DNA from: Ligula intestinalis
Lineage: Eukaryota; Platyhelminthes; Cestoda; Diphyllobothriidea; Diphyllobothriidae
Length of the DNA stretch: 64,000 bases
Assembly: GCA_036362985.1 (NCBI GenBank)
Contig: JAYGXS010000001.1
Span: 20,223,714-20,287,713, forward strand
Direction: 5' to 3'
Below, piece after piece: positions 21,519-32,340 of this stretch (position 1 is the first letter of the stretch; each line of letters opens with the position of its first letter). The position numbers were made by a program, and so were the translations under genes. The notes under the pieces are model-generated. The model saw only the letters and a program-made list of their open reading frames with translations. It was not told the origin of the DNA and did no database searches.

Positions 21519-22580
21519 GTGAGTGATGATCTTGGCAAATTGGAAAAGCTACGTCATAATGAGAAAGCACTCGTAACCATGCCCAACAAAGGTTCTGGCA
21601 TCAACTTAAGGCATAAGAGTGATTATGTTTCTACAAACGAATCAATTGTATCTGGTGCGGCTAAGTTCAGAGGAATAGAGGCCAAACCGAGGCCAGAGGA
21701 GACGAACTCGCGAGGAGAGCTGGAAGACCAGGTTTCCCCTAGTGAGCAAGAATTTGAATCGCATAAGCACACAACACAAGGCTCCACAGGATTTAAGGTC
21801 TACCACATGTTGAAAACGCTGACCTCCGATAAAATTGCAAAGTGGTGGGCCAAAAAAATTAAACCGATTCAACACAAAACAGCACCTGCAGTTTCCGGAG
21901 CACGTTTTAATTAATCGGCCCAATAGAAAATGAACGTCCCAGTGGGGAAACAATTTTGCCCTTAAGGGTATCTTCTTTGTTTACAAGCATTCACATCATG
22001 GAGACCTCAGAATATTAACATGGTCAGATTGTTAAGCTGGGTTGCCAAAATGGCACACCGGCTCTTACCCTTAAGAAGCTACTTCTTCTCTGAACATTGG
22101 ATGTTAAATTCAAATTTGATGGCCTGGTGATGGAATAATTCATTGAACTCCTTACTAGCAAACGCATTTGGAGAAAAGTTAGGGAAGAACCTTGATTGCT
22201 ATGTCCCAGATGTTGAATAGAATTTTAGTAATAACGGATCAGAAGTTCGATTTAGACACTCTCCTGGTTAAAGCATCAAGATTTAAATTTGCCTCTACAA
22301 AAAAAGAGGGACGAGTACCTTTCCTTTCTGGATGTCCGATGTGGTAATTCGCCGAAGTGTTATTCGCATAGAAAGATGGGCAGGGTAATGTGAACCTTAT
22401 TACTGTATCATTCCTCTATGCCAGCAACGAAGTTTTTTTGCTACCGAACCACTCCAGCTCCATGGATACGTTGGAGAATGAATTCGCCTCCATTGGTACC
22501 ATCCTGTGTGAAAACGAATCTTCCACAACAAGCCTGACTAGAATGTCTGCCAAAACAGACGCACATACGATTGACAGGAG
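21519..22580 (+). pseudogene. Penelope-like element reverse transcriptase remnant
   Basis: The first block reads LEKLRHNEKALVTMPNKGSG then SDYVSTNE, like the N-terminal region of Penelope-like reverse transcriptases, where a nucleic-acid contact motif (V..DKG) is usual. Further blocks in other frames give INSLLASAFGEKLGKN-like sequence, KKRDEYLSFLDVRCGNSPK (a late reverse transcriptase motif) near 22295-22355, and SMDTLENEFASIGTILCEN near 22460. Frameshifts and a probable internal loss of the catalytic segment make it non-functional. The motif order supports one element; family naming rests on motif wording. Confidence 0.6.
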
Positions 22581-22640
22581 AAACTATTCGACCTGTGGGC
22601 TCTTGGCCCTACTTACGTGTTGTTTAAATTTATCAATAAC

Positions 22641-22650
22641 NNNNNNNNNN
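22641..22650. other. Assembly gap (10 N)
   Basis: Ten undetermined bases. Frames read across this point are unreliable. Confidence 0.99.
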
Positions 22651-23044
22651 GTATTTGCTAAGACGTTTTATATATTTGTAGCGATAAAGCCACTACAGAC
22701 CCATTACCGCCTCGAGAGGACCCTGTCAATGAACTTCTATGGCCCCGTCTGAAGTCTGCTCTTGCGCGCACGTATCCGATGACAGGAATAAGCTTACTTT
22801 CTGTAGCACACCCCTTCTTGGTCCCAAATGGAAAGATAGGTTGCTATTTCAGCATATGCTTTACGCCTTTGCTTGTTCCTGGGGAGCAGGTTATAATAGT
22901 TGAAAGCTTAGACAACTATTCATAAGAGAAAAAAGAAGAAAGACATACGAATTATTTTGAAATAATCATTAAAATTTTCAGCAAAAATGGTCTTATTCAC
23001 TGAGATCAGGGAATAAATTAACATCATGATCACATAAAATGCAC

Positions 23045-23290
23045 ATCAACTAGAGAAACGGATCCAACAGCAGTTTCTGCATAGCGGTCTCTTTAAACAT
23101 GAGGTAGCGTGCAAGAAATGGCAATACAGAACGCGGATATGTCAATTTAAGGCAGAAGATATATCGGAAGCATCGGCGCATCGGACCGTAAGACTTTGCA
23201 CTCATTAGGTCAGAATGGAGGGGATAGACACCATCATGGTGTCTTCTCAATAGACTGCATCATCAAGAATTCTATAAGAAATTGTTTGAC
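23045..23290 (-). pseudogene. C-terminal remnant of the L2/CR1-like element
   Basis: The minus-strand frame reads VYPLHSDLMSAKSYGPMRR, then RSVLPFLARYLM. This matches the order of AHLLHSELMAAKSS and HSVLPFLAR at the end of the element at 11.4-12.7 kb. No upstream domains remain. Confidence 0.65.
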
Positions 23291-23439
23291 CATTTTGAAA
23301 TGTCGTTGTCTTATTAAATCAGATAAAAACATAGGAAACGTCGGCAACTGAGGAGAGCATCCGGAGGATATGGTTAAAACCAGCAAGTCCTTTTGTAAGC
23401 AAAACTGTAAAATAGCAGGCGAACAATAGAGGCTCAGTT

Positions 23440-23500
23440 CAATTCAGTTTTATTTAGGGAACGATAGTCAAACGCCGTCCAACTCCCTGTTGGTTACAAT
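23440..23500 (-). mobile_element. 3' terminus of a non-LTR element
   Basis: On the minus strand it runs GTTGGACGGCGTTTGACTAT, CGTTCCCTAAATAAAACTG and a short AATTGAACTG tail, as do the ends at 34258 and 60655. Confidence 0.45.
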
Positions 23501-24479
23501 AACATGGCAATAAACGTCGATATACACGGAGCATTTGACAAAAATCAGGAAAATAACACTACTTAACCATAGATAGTACTATGGATATAACCAACACATT
23601 ATACACGAGTAGGCTTGCGTGGATAGAATGAGAGCACCATCCTGCTTGGCTAAATCACGTCATGGGCAATTCAATCCCTAGCCCAATGGTGGCTCACCTG
23701 TTTGACGGCGGCCGCCGAGCAGACACGAATAAAGCACTTTGAGTCATCTCAAAAATTATGCACCAGCGGACATTGGCGACGGCATAGGCGGTGGTCATAC
23801 AGTGAGTCAACCCAAATTTGTGGTCACAGAAGGACTTTTTTAAAGCCTTCTATCTACCCTGGCTTAAATTGTATTCCTCATAATTCTAATCACATTCCGG
23901 TACGTCGCGTTACAGCGTCGAAAGTTAAAAGCAACTCAATGAAACGTCTGCTTGTTCCCTGACATCGAAGTTACATCATAGGCTGTCCCTCATATCTGAA
24001 AAGGACAGATAACCCTTTAACGATTCCCCTAAGGTTGATTTTTTTTCTCTGCCTTTTTTGTTGCTATACGACGACGTGTAATACTGTACGGATGTGATTA
24101 TGAATAATTGGAAAGCTGCCTTTGCTGACCTTGACTTCTTTAATAAATATTTACTGAACTGATTCTGCGCAAAATTGGTAGATCGACAATTTGACCCCAT
24201 CTGCCAGCGCGCAGATGACCTTCGTCAGTCCTCTTATAGGTGCATCCATAAGATGGCCATTCAATCATTCAAACACTCACATAAAAACGGCAGGAAAGGC
24301 GTTTTTAATAACCGAAATATGGATCAGTGCCTGGAACCCTCCAAAAATTTCAACGCGGTATGGGAACAGCCCTATATTTCAGTCGTAAAGAAACGTTACT
24401 TTAGTCAACAGGAGCCCGTAGTTATGCACTCGAGATCATAATGGAGGTATCGATACGATAAGGTTCAAGATCCTACTGT

Positions 24480-26357
24480 AGTGAAACTGAACTGCCCTTT
24501 TGTTTAGTTAAAGATGCCTTGCATAGACTGACACAACTGTTAAAATAACTTTGAACAAGCACATGCTTTTATCCACAAGCGACTTTGTTCTGATTTACTA
24601 GTTCGTAACCGTTGGGATAGTCCTATCTCAGATTCTTGGATAAAGTATATCGTATCCCACATTGTTGACCCCGATGCTTTTTTATTCAACACTCGACTCC
24701 GACGTTTCTCCAACCTACAAAAACGACTCCGACGTTGAATTCACTCCAGTTAACTCTACACTTTCGATTCCGACGTTCTCAACACTCTATCTCATCGGTG
24801 ACTCCGATTTTTAATTGCGCTTTCAATTGCTAACAATTACTAAACTGCTTCGCCCTTATTTTCTCGCCGCAACGCGTGTCCGTGTTCCACAAGTAATAAC
24901 TGCCCACATTTTGCCTACCCACCTTCAAATTCTTTTTAATGAATAACGATAGCCATAGCCCTGCCACTCAAAACACACTAGATATCATATTGCTTAATGC
25001 CAGCTCTGTTATAAATAAAATGGCTCAACTGCGAGCTATTGCTTTTGAGATGACGCCCGATATTATATGCATAACAGAATCTTGGACCCATCCAATCATT
25101 TCTGACTCCTCCCTTATCATAGACGAGTATGATCTCTATCGACACGATCGTATTAGTAAGCGTGGTGGTGGATGTCTTCTGTATAGTAGAACGTCATTTA
25201 GGCACTTTCCGTTTTATCTAAATAGCACGTCCTTCTCTGGAAATTACTGTTTCGCTTCTATTATCCTGTGGCCCCGGCAAAAGGCGATTATCGGATGTGT
25301 ATATAATCCTCCTAACTCTTCATCTGAAGAAGATGCACATTTGTGTGAAATATTCAAGTTTATTTCAGAATCCTCTTTTGAAGTTAAAATTATTGCTGGA
25401 GATTTTAATTTTCCTGAAATCGACTGGCTTTCAAACTATTGTCCACCTAGATTTCAGCCTTTCTCAGATACCATTATTTATTCAAACTGGTCTCAACTGG
25501 TTAGTTCCCCAACAAGATAGAATCATATCCTAGATCTGATTTTCACAAAGGGTATTGCCCCTCTCTTCGTTTATTTTAAGCAGGACATCTTCCAAAGTGA
25601 TCACACATTAATTCACTGTTGCCTTCCGCTTCCTTCTACGGAAAAGGCTAGTGCTAGTCGTACCTATCATGCGTATGACCTCGCAGATATTAGCTCAATC
25701 AACAATTTTCTTGACTCATTAGATTGGCAGAGCCTCTCCTCCATTAACGACGCTGCATATGTTTCTGAACTCATGTCTGTCGTTTCTAATAAAATGCTGG
25801 AATTTGTGCCCACTAAAATTGCGACACCCTACACACCAGAATCGACCGTCCCTCATTTTCCTTTGCCCAGACTAAAGAAATTGAGTAGGCAGCTGAACGA
25901 TCGATCTACTAGTTCGCTGTCTGTGCATCTAAGGATGGCAGAGATCTTCAAATTAGCGTCCAAGATTCGTCTTGTGCGTGACCAGCACAGGGAATCTTGC
26001 ACCTTGAGTGAGTTAAACTCCGCAAAATCGGTTGCACAACTGTTTCGTCGTAGGTCCTTCGCAAAACGAGGAATTAAAATACCCCCATTGCTTAATGAAA
26101 ATAAAACATTTGTACTAGATGAGTCTGATAAGGCTGAATTGCTCAATGATTTCTTTGCAAAGCACTTTACGACAGAATCCGAACCGGTCCCGTCGTTTCA
26201 ACCATACGCAGACAATACTCTCGGGAACATTGATTTCTCCATAGAATTCATTCGTAAGCATATAATTCGTCTGAAAAACTGGCATTCTTCGGGAACTGAT
26301 GGTATCCCCAATTCAAATATCAAAAGAGTTCTGCAAATATTCCCATTCTTAAGTTGA
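24480..26357 (+). mobile_element. CR1-like non-LTR retrotransposon, 5' half
   Basis: A leading open stretch (24562-24735, with NRWDSPISDSWIKYIVSH) may be the end of a first frame. The main frame starts at 24939 with endonuclease motifs: ILLNASSVINKM, DIICITESWTHP (catalytic Glu), GGGCLLYSR, IIAGDFNFPEIDW (GDFN) and, past one in-frame TAG at 25518, FQSDHTLIH (SDH). The linker region continues to the first reverse transcriptase motif, NWHSSGTDGIPNSNIK, and stops at 26357, where similarity ends. Only one stop breaks about 470 codons, so the copy is fairly young, but it lacks the polymerase and 3' end. Target-primed non-LTR elements are usually truncated at 5', so losing the 3' half needs a later deletion or insertion. 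Confidence 0.85.
24685..24800 (+). repeat. Degenerate tandem CGACTCCGACGTT motif
   Basis: CGACTCCGACGTT or a close variant occurs four times at irregular 27-50 base spacing in the leader of the CR1-like element. Confidence 0.5.
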
Positions 26358-26420
26358 GAAGTCAAAATTGGCAAACATGTGTTTTCAGCAAATCATCGTA
26401 AGGCCAGAACATTTGCAAAA

Positions 26421-26510
26421 GCATTTTTTTCTCCTACGTTTTGTTTTCTTTTTAAGCGGGGGTCCACTGAACTCTGCCCCCGTTTTAATGGTAGGAGTTT
26501 TTTTCACTGC
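26421..26510. mobile_element. 90-bp fold-back element F, copy 1
   Basis: The ends pair in nested inverted blocks: GCA/TGC, CTCCTAC/GTAGGAG and CGGGGG/CCCCCG, with T-runs inside both ends. It is almost identical to 30503-30595 (one substitution plus T-run length). It has no coding capacity. It lies 64 bases past the break of the CR1-like element. Confidence 0.65.
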
Positions 26511-26639
26511 TTCCTCCTTAGTTCACCATGCGCTTTCAGAGAGAGTTGACTACTATTTTAAAACGACGATATGTTGGTGAAAATGAATTAATCTACCAAC
26601 ACTACGAAACGCTCCCGCTGCCTATGTGGTTGTTCACGG

Positions 26640-26740
26640 AGAGCAGCATTTATCAACTTTGTATTTATTTTTCAACAGCACTAAGTTTGCAATGACGAGG
26701 CCCTTCGGGCCTAAAATATAAAATTAATTTATTTATTCTT
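26640..26740 (+). mobile_element. 3' end of a non-LTR element with a 6-bp stem-loop
   Basis: AGGCCC-TTC-GGGCCT (26698-26712) forms a perfect 6-bp hairpin. It is followed by TAAAATATAAAATTAATTTA and a TTTATT tail. The arrangement is typical of CR1-group 3' ends, which the reverse transcriptase recognises. Confidence 0.6.
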
Positions 26741-26744
26741 ATCC

Positions 26745-26860
26745 CAGTTGCGCAGGGATCTCCGGACTGACGTCGCTGGCGTTAGATTGGCCCTGCTCCC
26801 TATAACCGTTGCTTGTTTTTCGCTGACGCTTTTATCTCTGACGATGGACTCCAGTAAGCG
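26745..26860 (+). repeat. Dispersed repeat family R3, copy 1
   Basis: GATCTCCGGACTGACGTCGC, then ACCGTTGCTTGTTTTTCGCT, GACGCTTTTATCTC and GACGATGGACTCC align in order with the minus strand of 52410-52520. Confidence 0.6.
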
Positions 26861-27984
26861 TTCAAAAACTCAGACGAATAAAAATATGATTTCGGTGATC
26901 GGAGTGCCTTCTTCGCTACCTGTTTCGTCTTCTTGAGTCTTCCGATTGTAGCCAGCAGTTACGCGTACTTCAAACTCATGATAACAACTATTAAGGAAAC
27001 AATAGTAAAGGATAAACAATGTACAAACCTTAACAATGGATACACCAAGTCAAAAGCGAAAGGAGTCAGCCAAATCGCCTGACTCTATACAAGGGAACAA
27101 CACAAGTTCAACAATAACGCTACGCAGGGTGAACCTTGTCTTGGGAAAGCTTTTGTGTGTTAGTGGGAGAGGGGGCGTGGCTCTGCTTTTATATAATTTC
27201 AGGAGGTCATTCTTATGACCGCAGGATTGGTCTGAAAACACCAGCGCGAAGGGGAGGGGTGTGAACGTTACCTGGAACTGAGGCCGAGGACTGCCAGCCA
27301 ACCCCTTCGAATGATACGCTATTTAATGATAAAGAAATTAAACCTGCAAAAAAGGGAAATTAGAATGGTCCTCCTCGGCCTTATTTGCCTTCAGTCATCC
27401 ATATCACGAACCCACAACGGGATGCCTCACATTGGATTCGGGCTCAGCTTAGTTGCTGCTATCAATTATCTGTTAGTTAAGGTATGAGTCTACAGTCTTC
27501 CAGCTACGATTGAGAGAAGTAAATACCAAGAAGACGAGGAATCTCGGCGACCTATCCTTATAACAGGACGAAATAGGGCTTTCTTTTTTTGTATTGGGCC
27601 CTCAGCCTAGAGCCTCTGTCGGCGGTCGGTTGGTGCACATTTAAGTTTACAAAGACGAAGCAGACTAGAATGACACTTTGTGGCTTATTTGATTAGATCA
27701 GTGAAAAGTACTTATATACGCCTCTTAATATTCAAGTATGCGCGAGCAGAGCGTGACCCCTTAGCCGCACAGATAGAGCATTTATTTTACTGACCGATGG
27801 TGATGGAGTTCACACCTAGCATCTTATCACGCTGAGTTTGTAGTGTCTAAGTAGTGCTTGCACTCAGGGCACTAGAACCATCAGGCAAAAATCCCGGTTT
27901 TTTGTTAAGACAGAAGGCACCATAATAAGGGAATTATTGTGCGCAGAACCCCGAGTTGCTGTGCCATGCAGTATGTGGCATAGC

Positions 27985-29840
27985 CTTTGTTGGATCAAGA
28001 GTCCCCGCCGGAGTCCAAACTGGTCTTAGTTGGAAAACTGAGAAAAGCCGTGGCCTCAACCGACATGAGCCAAAGGCCCACTGGGGGTGAGTTGGGTGCC
28101 TGGCTGGGAAGTACAGGCGAAAAGATACTGACAGTCATGCGGAGAGATGCCGCACTTGGAACAGCTGTCCGATGTGCACGAGTCGAGCCAGTGTGGGTAT
28201 TAGCGAAGGAGAACAAAGAAGCCACTGTGTAGTTGAGCCAAGGTACAGCGAGTGACCCTCGGGAGTTGTTGCTCCGCGGCCGCGATCGGAGGTAGATAGC
28301 CACCCAAAAAGACCATGGGATGGTAGCTTAGTCTTGCGTCGACAGCGGCTCTGTGGTGAAGACGCTGGAAGCATGTCATTATGGCAGGCCCATTGACGGT
28401 TAGATCCAAGAGACACGAGGTGACAGCTTCCTTGTGGAGAGCTCTAATAGACAGCCGAACGCTGCGGCTGGGTCAAGGAGCGTGAAAACGATGGTGATTA
28501 AGATGACAGGGTCGCGACCAGGTCCTCCAACGTGCTGACCTAAGAATGCGTTATAAAGGGCAGCCGGCAGAACAGAGCCCTCTGCATGAAAATTGTGTCA
28601 TTTTCTAGCAGCGCGTTATTAAACTGACTAAGGGCGGCTGAGGCTGGAAGATCTGATCACAGGATACCAGATTGATGCCGGATAAGTGAGTGTGGCTTGG
28701 TCAGCGCCTTGAATGTGGTTGCGAAAGTCTCTTTCGCTTTCGAGCCGTCCCAGGACGTGTCCATCAGAGCCTTGAGGACCTTGATGCAGCAGCTCACCTT
28801 GCCTGCGACTTCCCTGGCATGATCCGCGAATGTGAAGAGCGGATCGAATCGGACGCCAAGAAGCTTGGGCTTACGGACGAGCGGTAACGATGCACTGTTG
28901 AGGATTATAGCCGGATGAGAGTTGAACTCCTTCGGGTCCAGCGTGAAACGATGACGGACGACTTGGCTGCCGAGGTCATCGGCCCACGTTGAGTGAAAAA
29001 TTCTTCGATATCAAGCAGAAACTCCGAGAGCAGTTGTGCAGCTCGATCAATATGATGGCGCCAGCAGAAGAAGTTAACATCATCCACGTCAGGCCATCTG
29101 GTCCTAAGGTTTTCAAAGCCTTGATTTCTTTGACAGTAGTGGAGATATCCTTAGCAGAGAAGGAAATGTCTGGGTAGGCAAAAAAGCAAGCGCTGGCTTT
29201 TGGGACTGGACACTGAGCGGGACGAAAACAGTTTGTTAATATTTGCGGCGATCTTACCGTTGTTCGAAATGCAGTTGCCCTTCCCGAAGCTGATAGACTG
29301 GTTAGATGTGTCACACCAGGGCTAAGTCAGACTGCGTAGAAGTGTCAAAGCAGTGGCTGGGTTGCCGCGAAAATTTCAATCTGCAACTAGTTCATAGCAA
29401 CGTTAGCGTTTGCCGTCGTTGACGATCTTAGTAATCAGGCTGTTCAGTTCGCCGAAGTGCGAGTCATTGGTGTCACGTAATCGTTTATCATTTCTCTCGC
29501 GTTCCAGGCGGGAGGCCTCAGGCGGCTAGTTGGGCTGACGCAGAGGATGTGGCCGCTCGGGATGTGTTGACTTGCTGCCGCCAGAATCAGTTGACGAAGG
29601 GCTTGCTCCGACGTGTGGACGCATGTGGGAGCCGGTAGGATATCGATCTCAGTTTCTCATTCGGCGGTATACGCTGTCCAATCGGCTCACTTTAAGTTGA
29701 TGAAGTATCTGTTTGGAGCCCTGATATTGTCGGCGACGGTAGCCAATTCAAGCACAATAGAGAGGTGATCGCTCCCTAGGCTGATTTCCATGCTACCAGG
29801 CTGAGACTGGCTAGGGAGCATTGCACGGGAGCCGTGTTAG
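27985..29840 (-). pseudogene. Jockey/R1-like non-LTR retrotransposon remnant, internally deleted
   Basis: Read from 29840 downward: the endonuclease end (SMEISLGSDHLSIVLEL), a linker (NAREER-like region), the first reverse transcriptase motif (IKALKTLGPDGLTWM) near 29110, then a jump to the post-polymerase region (FNSHPAIILNSASLPL, KPKLLGVRFDPLFTFADHAR, KETFATTFKALTKPH). The C-terminal box EQQLPRVTRCTLAQLHSGF and a Cys/His-bearing end follow near 28030-28260. The central catalytic polymerase block is missing, and frames shift several times. Opposite orientation to its neighbours shows it is a separate insertion. Confidence 0.7.
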
Positions 29841-30502
29841 ACTGTCCTTGTTGAGGACTCTGAAATTAGGCTGTCGTCTAACTTAGCAGTTTTTAAAGTT
29901 AAATTACGTAAACACTTAACTTCGGAAGATATAAAGTCCTTGTTATCCGTCTCCTTCCCAAACACAAAAATTTTGGACTTTGAAAAGGGTCCCCCTGGTA
30001 TCTGAGGTGGTTATATTGATATAACATTGTTTTCCATATATGTCTATTTCTTCCTCTTTTGAGTGATATTTGCAACGATGTTTCATCCACTTCTCTGTCC
30101 AGTCATCATTGCCGTTTCACCATTCTCCGTTTTACAACCCTGACGATGAGCTTCATGGTCTGTAATCGTGCTCACGGCGGTTCTGCTATTTTTTCCAGCT
30201 CGTCACTGGACTCCGCAGTCCACAAGGTCGCATTTCCGGCGTTTCGGTGATGATCACGTGACCTCTGCCGTTCTCTCATCTTGTCGACCCTGTTGTCCAC
30301 GATGGCCTCCTCCGGTCTCACCTCCTTGATGGTTGATCATGAAGCCAGTCAGGTGGTGTTAATGTGGTGAACGACAGCCTCTGCTGTTATATGATTTCTA
30401 CAATTGACAAGAAGCATTTCCAACCCTCATACGTTCCGATCAACAGTCCTATTTCATTGCACTGCAATCAATCCTATCAACCAACCTCCTTCATTTTGCA
30501 GA

Positions 30503-30595
30503 AGCAGTTTTTTTCTCCTACGTTTTGTTTTCTTTTTAAGCGGGGGTCCGCTGAACTCTGCCCCCGTTTTAATGGTAGGAGTTTTTTTTCACTGC
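30503..30595. mobile_element. 90-bp fold-back element F, copy 2
   Basis: AGCAGT/ACTGCT ends, CTCCTAC/GTAGGAG and CGGGGG/CCCCCG inner arms, and T7/T8 runs. Nearly identical to the copy at 26421-26510. It directly abuts the first recognisable part of the RTE-like element. Confidence 0.65.
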
Positions 30596-30599
30596 TTTC

Positions 30600-30950
30600 T
30601 CCGAAGCCTTCGCAGTGACCAGTGGAGTGGAACAGGACTGTGTCCACGCGGCCATTACAATTCCACATAACAACGTCAACAGCGCCGAGCTCAAAAACGT
30701 GCACAACGCTTACTCGAAACACCAGAATCGACTATTCTCCAGAGCCTTCTAAGTCTTTGGCTGACTTCGAGACCTCGCGTGGAGCCGGTATGGCCTCCAG
30801 CTGTCTACGAAACTGAAGTTGAACAAGGCCAGCGTCCTTACGACACTCCTGTTCGCAAAGGATACTTGGAAGGTCTGCGCCAACCACGCTCGCAGTCTGA
30901 GCCACTTTTACCTCAGCTGTCTACGCCACATACTGAAACTGAAAAGCACA
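30600..30950 (+). mobile_element. RTE-like retrotransposon, 5' fragment (interrupted; continues at 34259)
   Basis: FAVTSGVEQDCV (reverse transcriptase motif around the VKQGCVL site) is followed, after a deletion, by LTRNTRID, then GLQLSTKLKLNKASVLTTLL and LSHFYLSCLRHILKLK. The last block is the end of the polymerase region just before the post-catalytic DRIPDT segment. That segment lies 3.3 kb away at 34275, because a CR1-like element sits between them. Confidence 0.75.
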
Positions 30951-32340
30951 CGTAACAGGAATTCGCTTTCTGTTATGCAAAATGATGATGGTCACGAAAT
31001 CTCCGACTGTAAAAACAAAGCATAATATTTTGCTGAGTTCTTTTAGTCGGTCTTCACCATAGAACCTCCCTTCGTCGCAACTGTTGACGAGGTCGTAGAA
31101 GCATCAAATATCGGGGGTATTTTGTTTGAAGAAGAGACGATTTTTCAAGAACTAAAAAGCTTGAAGGAATGTTAATCTCCGGATCCAGACGAAATTCCTG
31201 ACAAATTGCTCAAGGAACGTAAAAGAGAGCTAGGTAAATCCCTTTCACTGGTGTGCCAGAAATCGTTTGATGCTGGAATACTTCCTCCGGACTGGAAATT
31301 AGCACATATTACACCACTTTACAAAAGCGGTAGTCGTGCATCTGCGAATAACTACAGACCCTTGAGTCTGACCTCTATATGCTGTAAAGTAATGGCGAAG
31401 ATCATGAAGAAGCAATGGTGGTATATTGTGAAACTCACAATATATTTTCGAATGCGCAATTTGGATTTCGTAGGGGAAGGTCATGTGTAACAAACTTGCT
31501 TGATGCAATGCAAAGCTGGACAAGGGCAATTGATGCAAAAGAAACCGTACATGCAGCCTACATTGATTTCCGGAAGGCCTTCGACAGTGTTCCACACCAA
31601 CGTCTCCTGCATAAGTTGAGACTGATGGATATCGGAGGCAGACTTCTTACGTGGATTGAGAATTTCCTATCTGGTCGTTCCCAAACGGTGTGTGTAGGAC
31701 AACAGCAATCAAGGCCGACAGTCATCGAGAGCGGAATCCCTCAAGGTTCAGTACTCGGACCCACCCGCTTTCTCTTGTTCGTTAATGATTGTGTACAGGA
31801 ATTGGACTGCGGGTGTGCCATGTTTGCAGATGATGTAAAAATGTGGAAGGTCATCAGGTGTGCTGCCGATGAAGATAACTTCCAGGAAAATCTTTGTCGA
31901 TTTAACGATTGGTCGCATAGATGGCTGCTGTTCTTCAATTCGACCAAATGCACTCTGCTGCGCCTGGGAACTCGAAATGCGGTGCCTTATGCGCGACCTA
32001 CCACCTCAACGAAATCCCACTTCAAGAAATAGATTTACAGAAGGATCCTGGCATCTAGATGGCAGACAATCTCAAACCTTCTACACAATGTTATAAGGCG
32101 GCTAAAACTGCAACTTCAATGTCGTACGCCATCAAGCGGGCACTCACGGTTTTTGATGAAGACTGTTTCTCGAAAATCTTCGGTACCTTCATAAGGCCAC
32201 ATCTTGAATACGCGATTCAAGTCTGGAGACCATGGATGCGGCAGGATTATGATGAACTTGAGAGGGTGCAGCGGTGGGCAACAAAATTAGTAAGAGGCCA
32301 AGGTTCACTACCATATGAGATCCGCCTAAATAACCTTAAA
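30951..32340 (+). pseudogene. CR1-like element, reverse transcriptase part
   Basis: The frame shows SPDPDEIPDKLL, DWKLAHITPLYKSGSRASAN, NYRPLSLTSICCKVM, then after a frameshift near 31415 FGFRRGRSCVTNLLD, AYIDFRKAFDSVPHQRLL, IESGIPQGSVLGP and CGCAMFADDVKMW (the catalytic FADD box). The thumb region (GTFIRPHLEYAIQVWRPW, ATKLVRGQGSLPYEIRLN) continues in another frame from about 32050. A stop at 31173 and frameshifts make it inactive. The reading is cut at about 32340 by an inserted element and resumes at 33788. Confidence 0.85.

Noticed and set aside
23702..24441. GIY-YIG end of the Penelope-like element
   Set aside because: A few residues resemble the expected end (RRTFLKP...), but the catalytic motifs are missing and the frames are broken.
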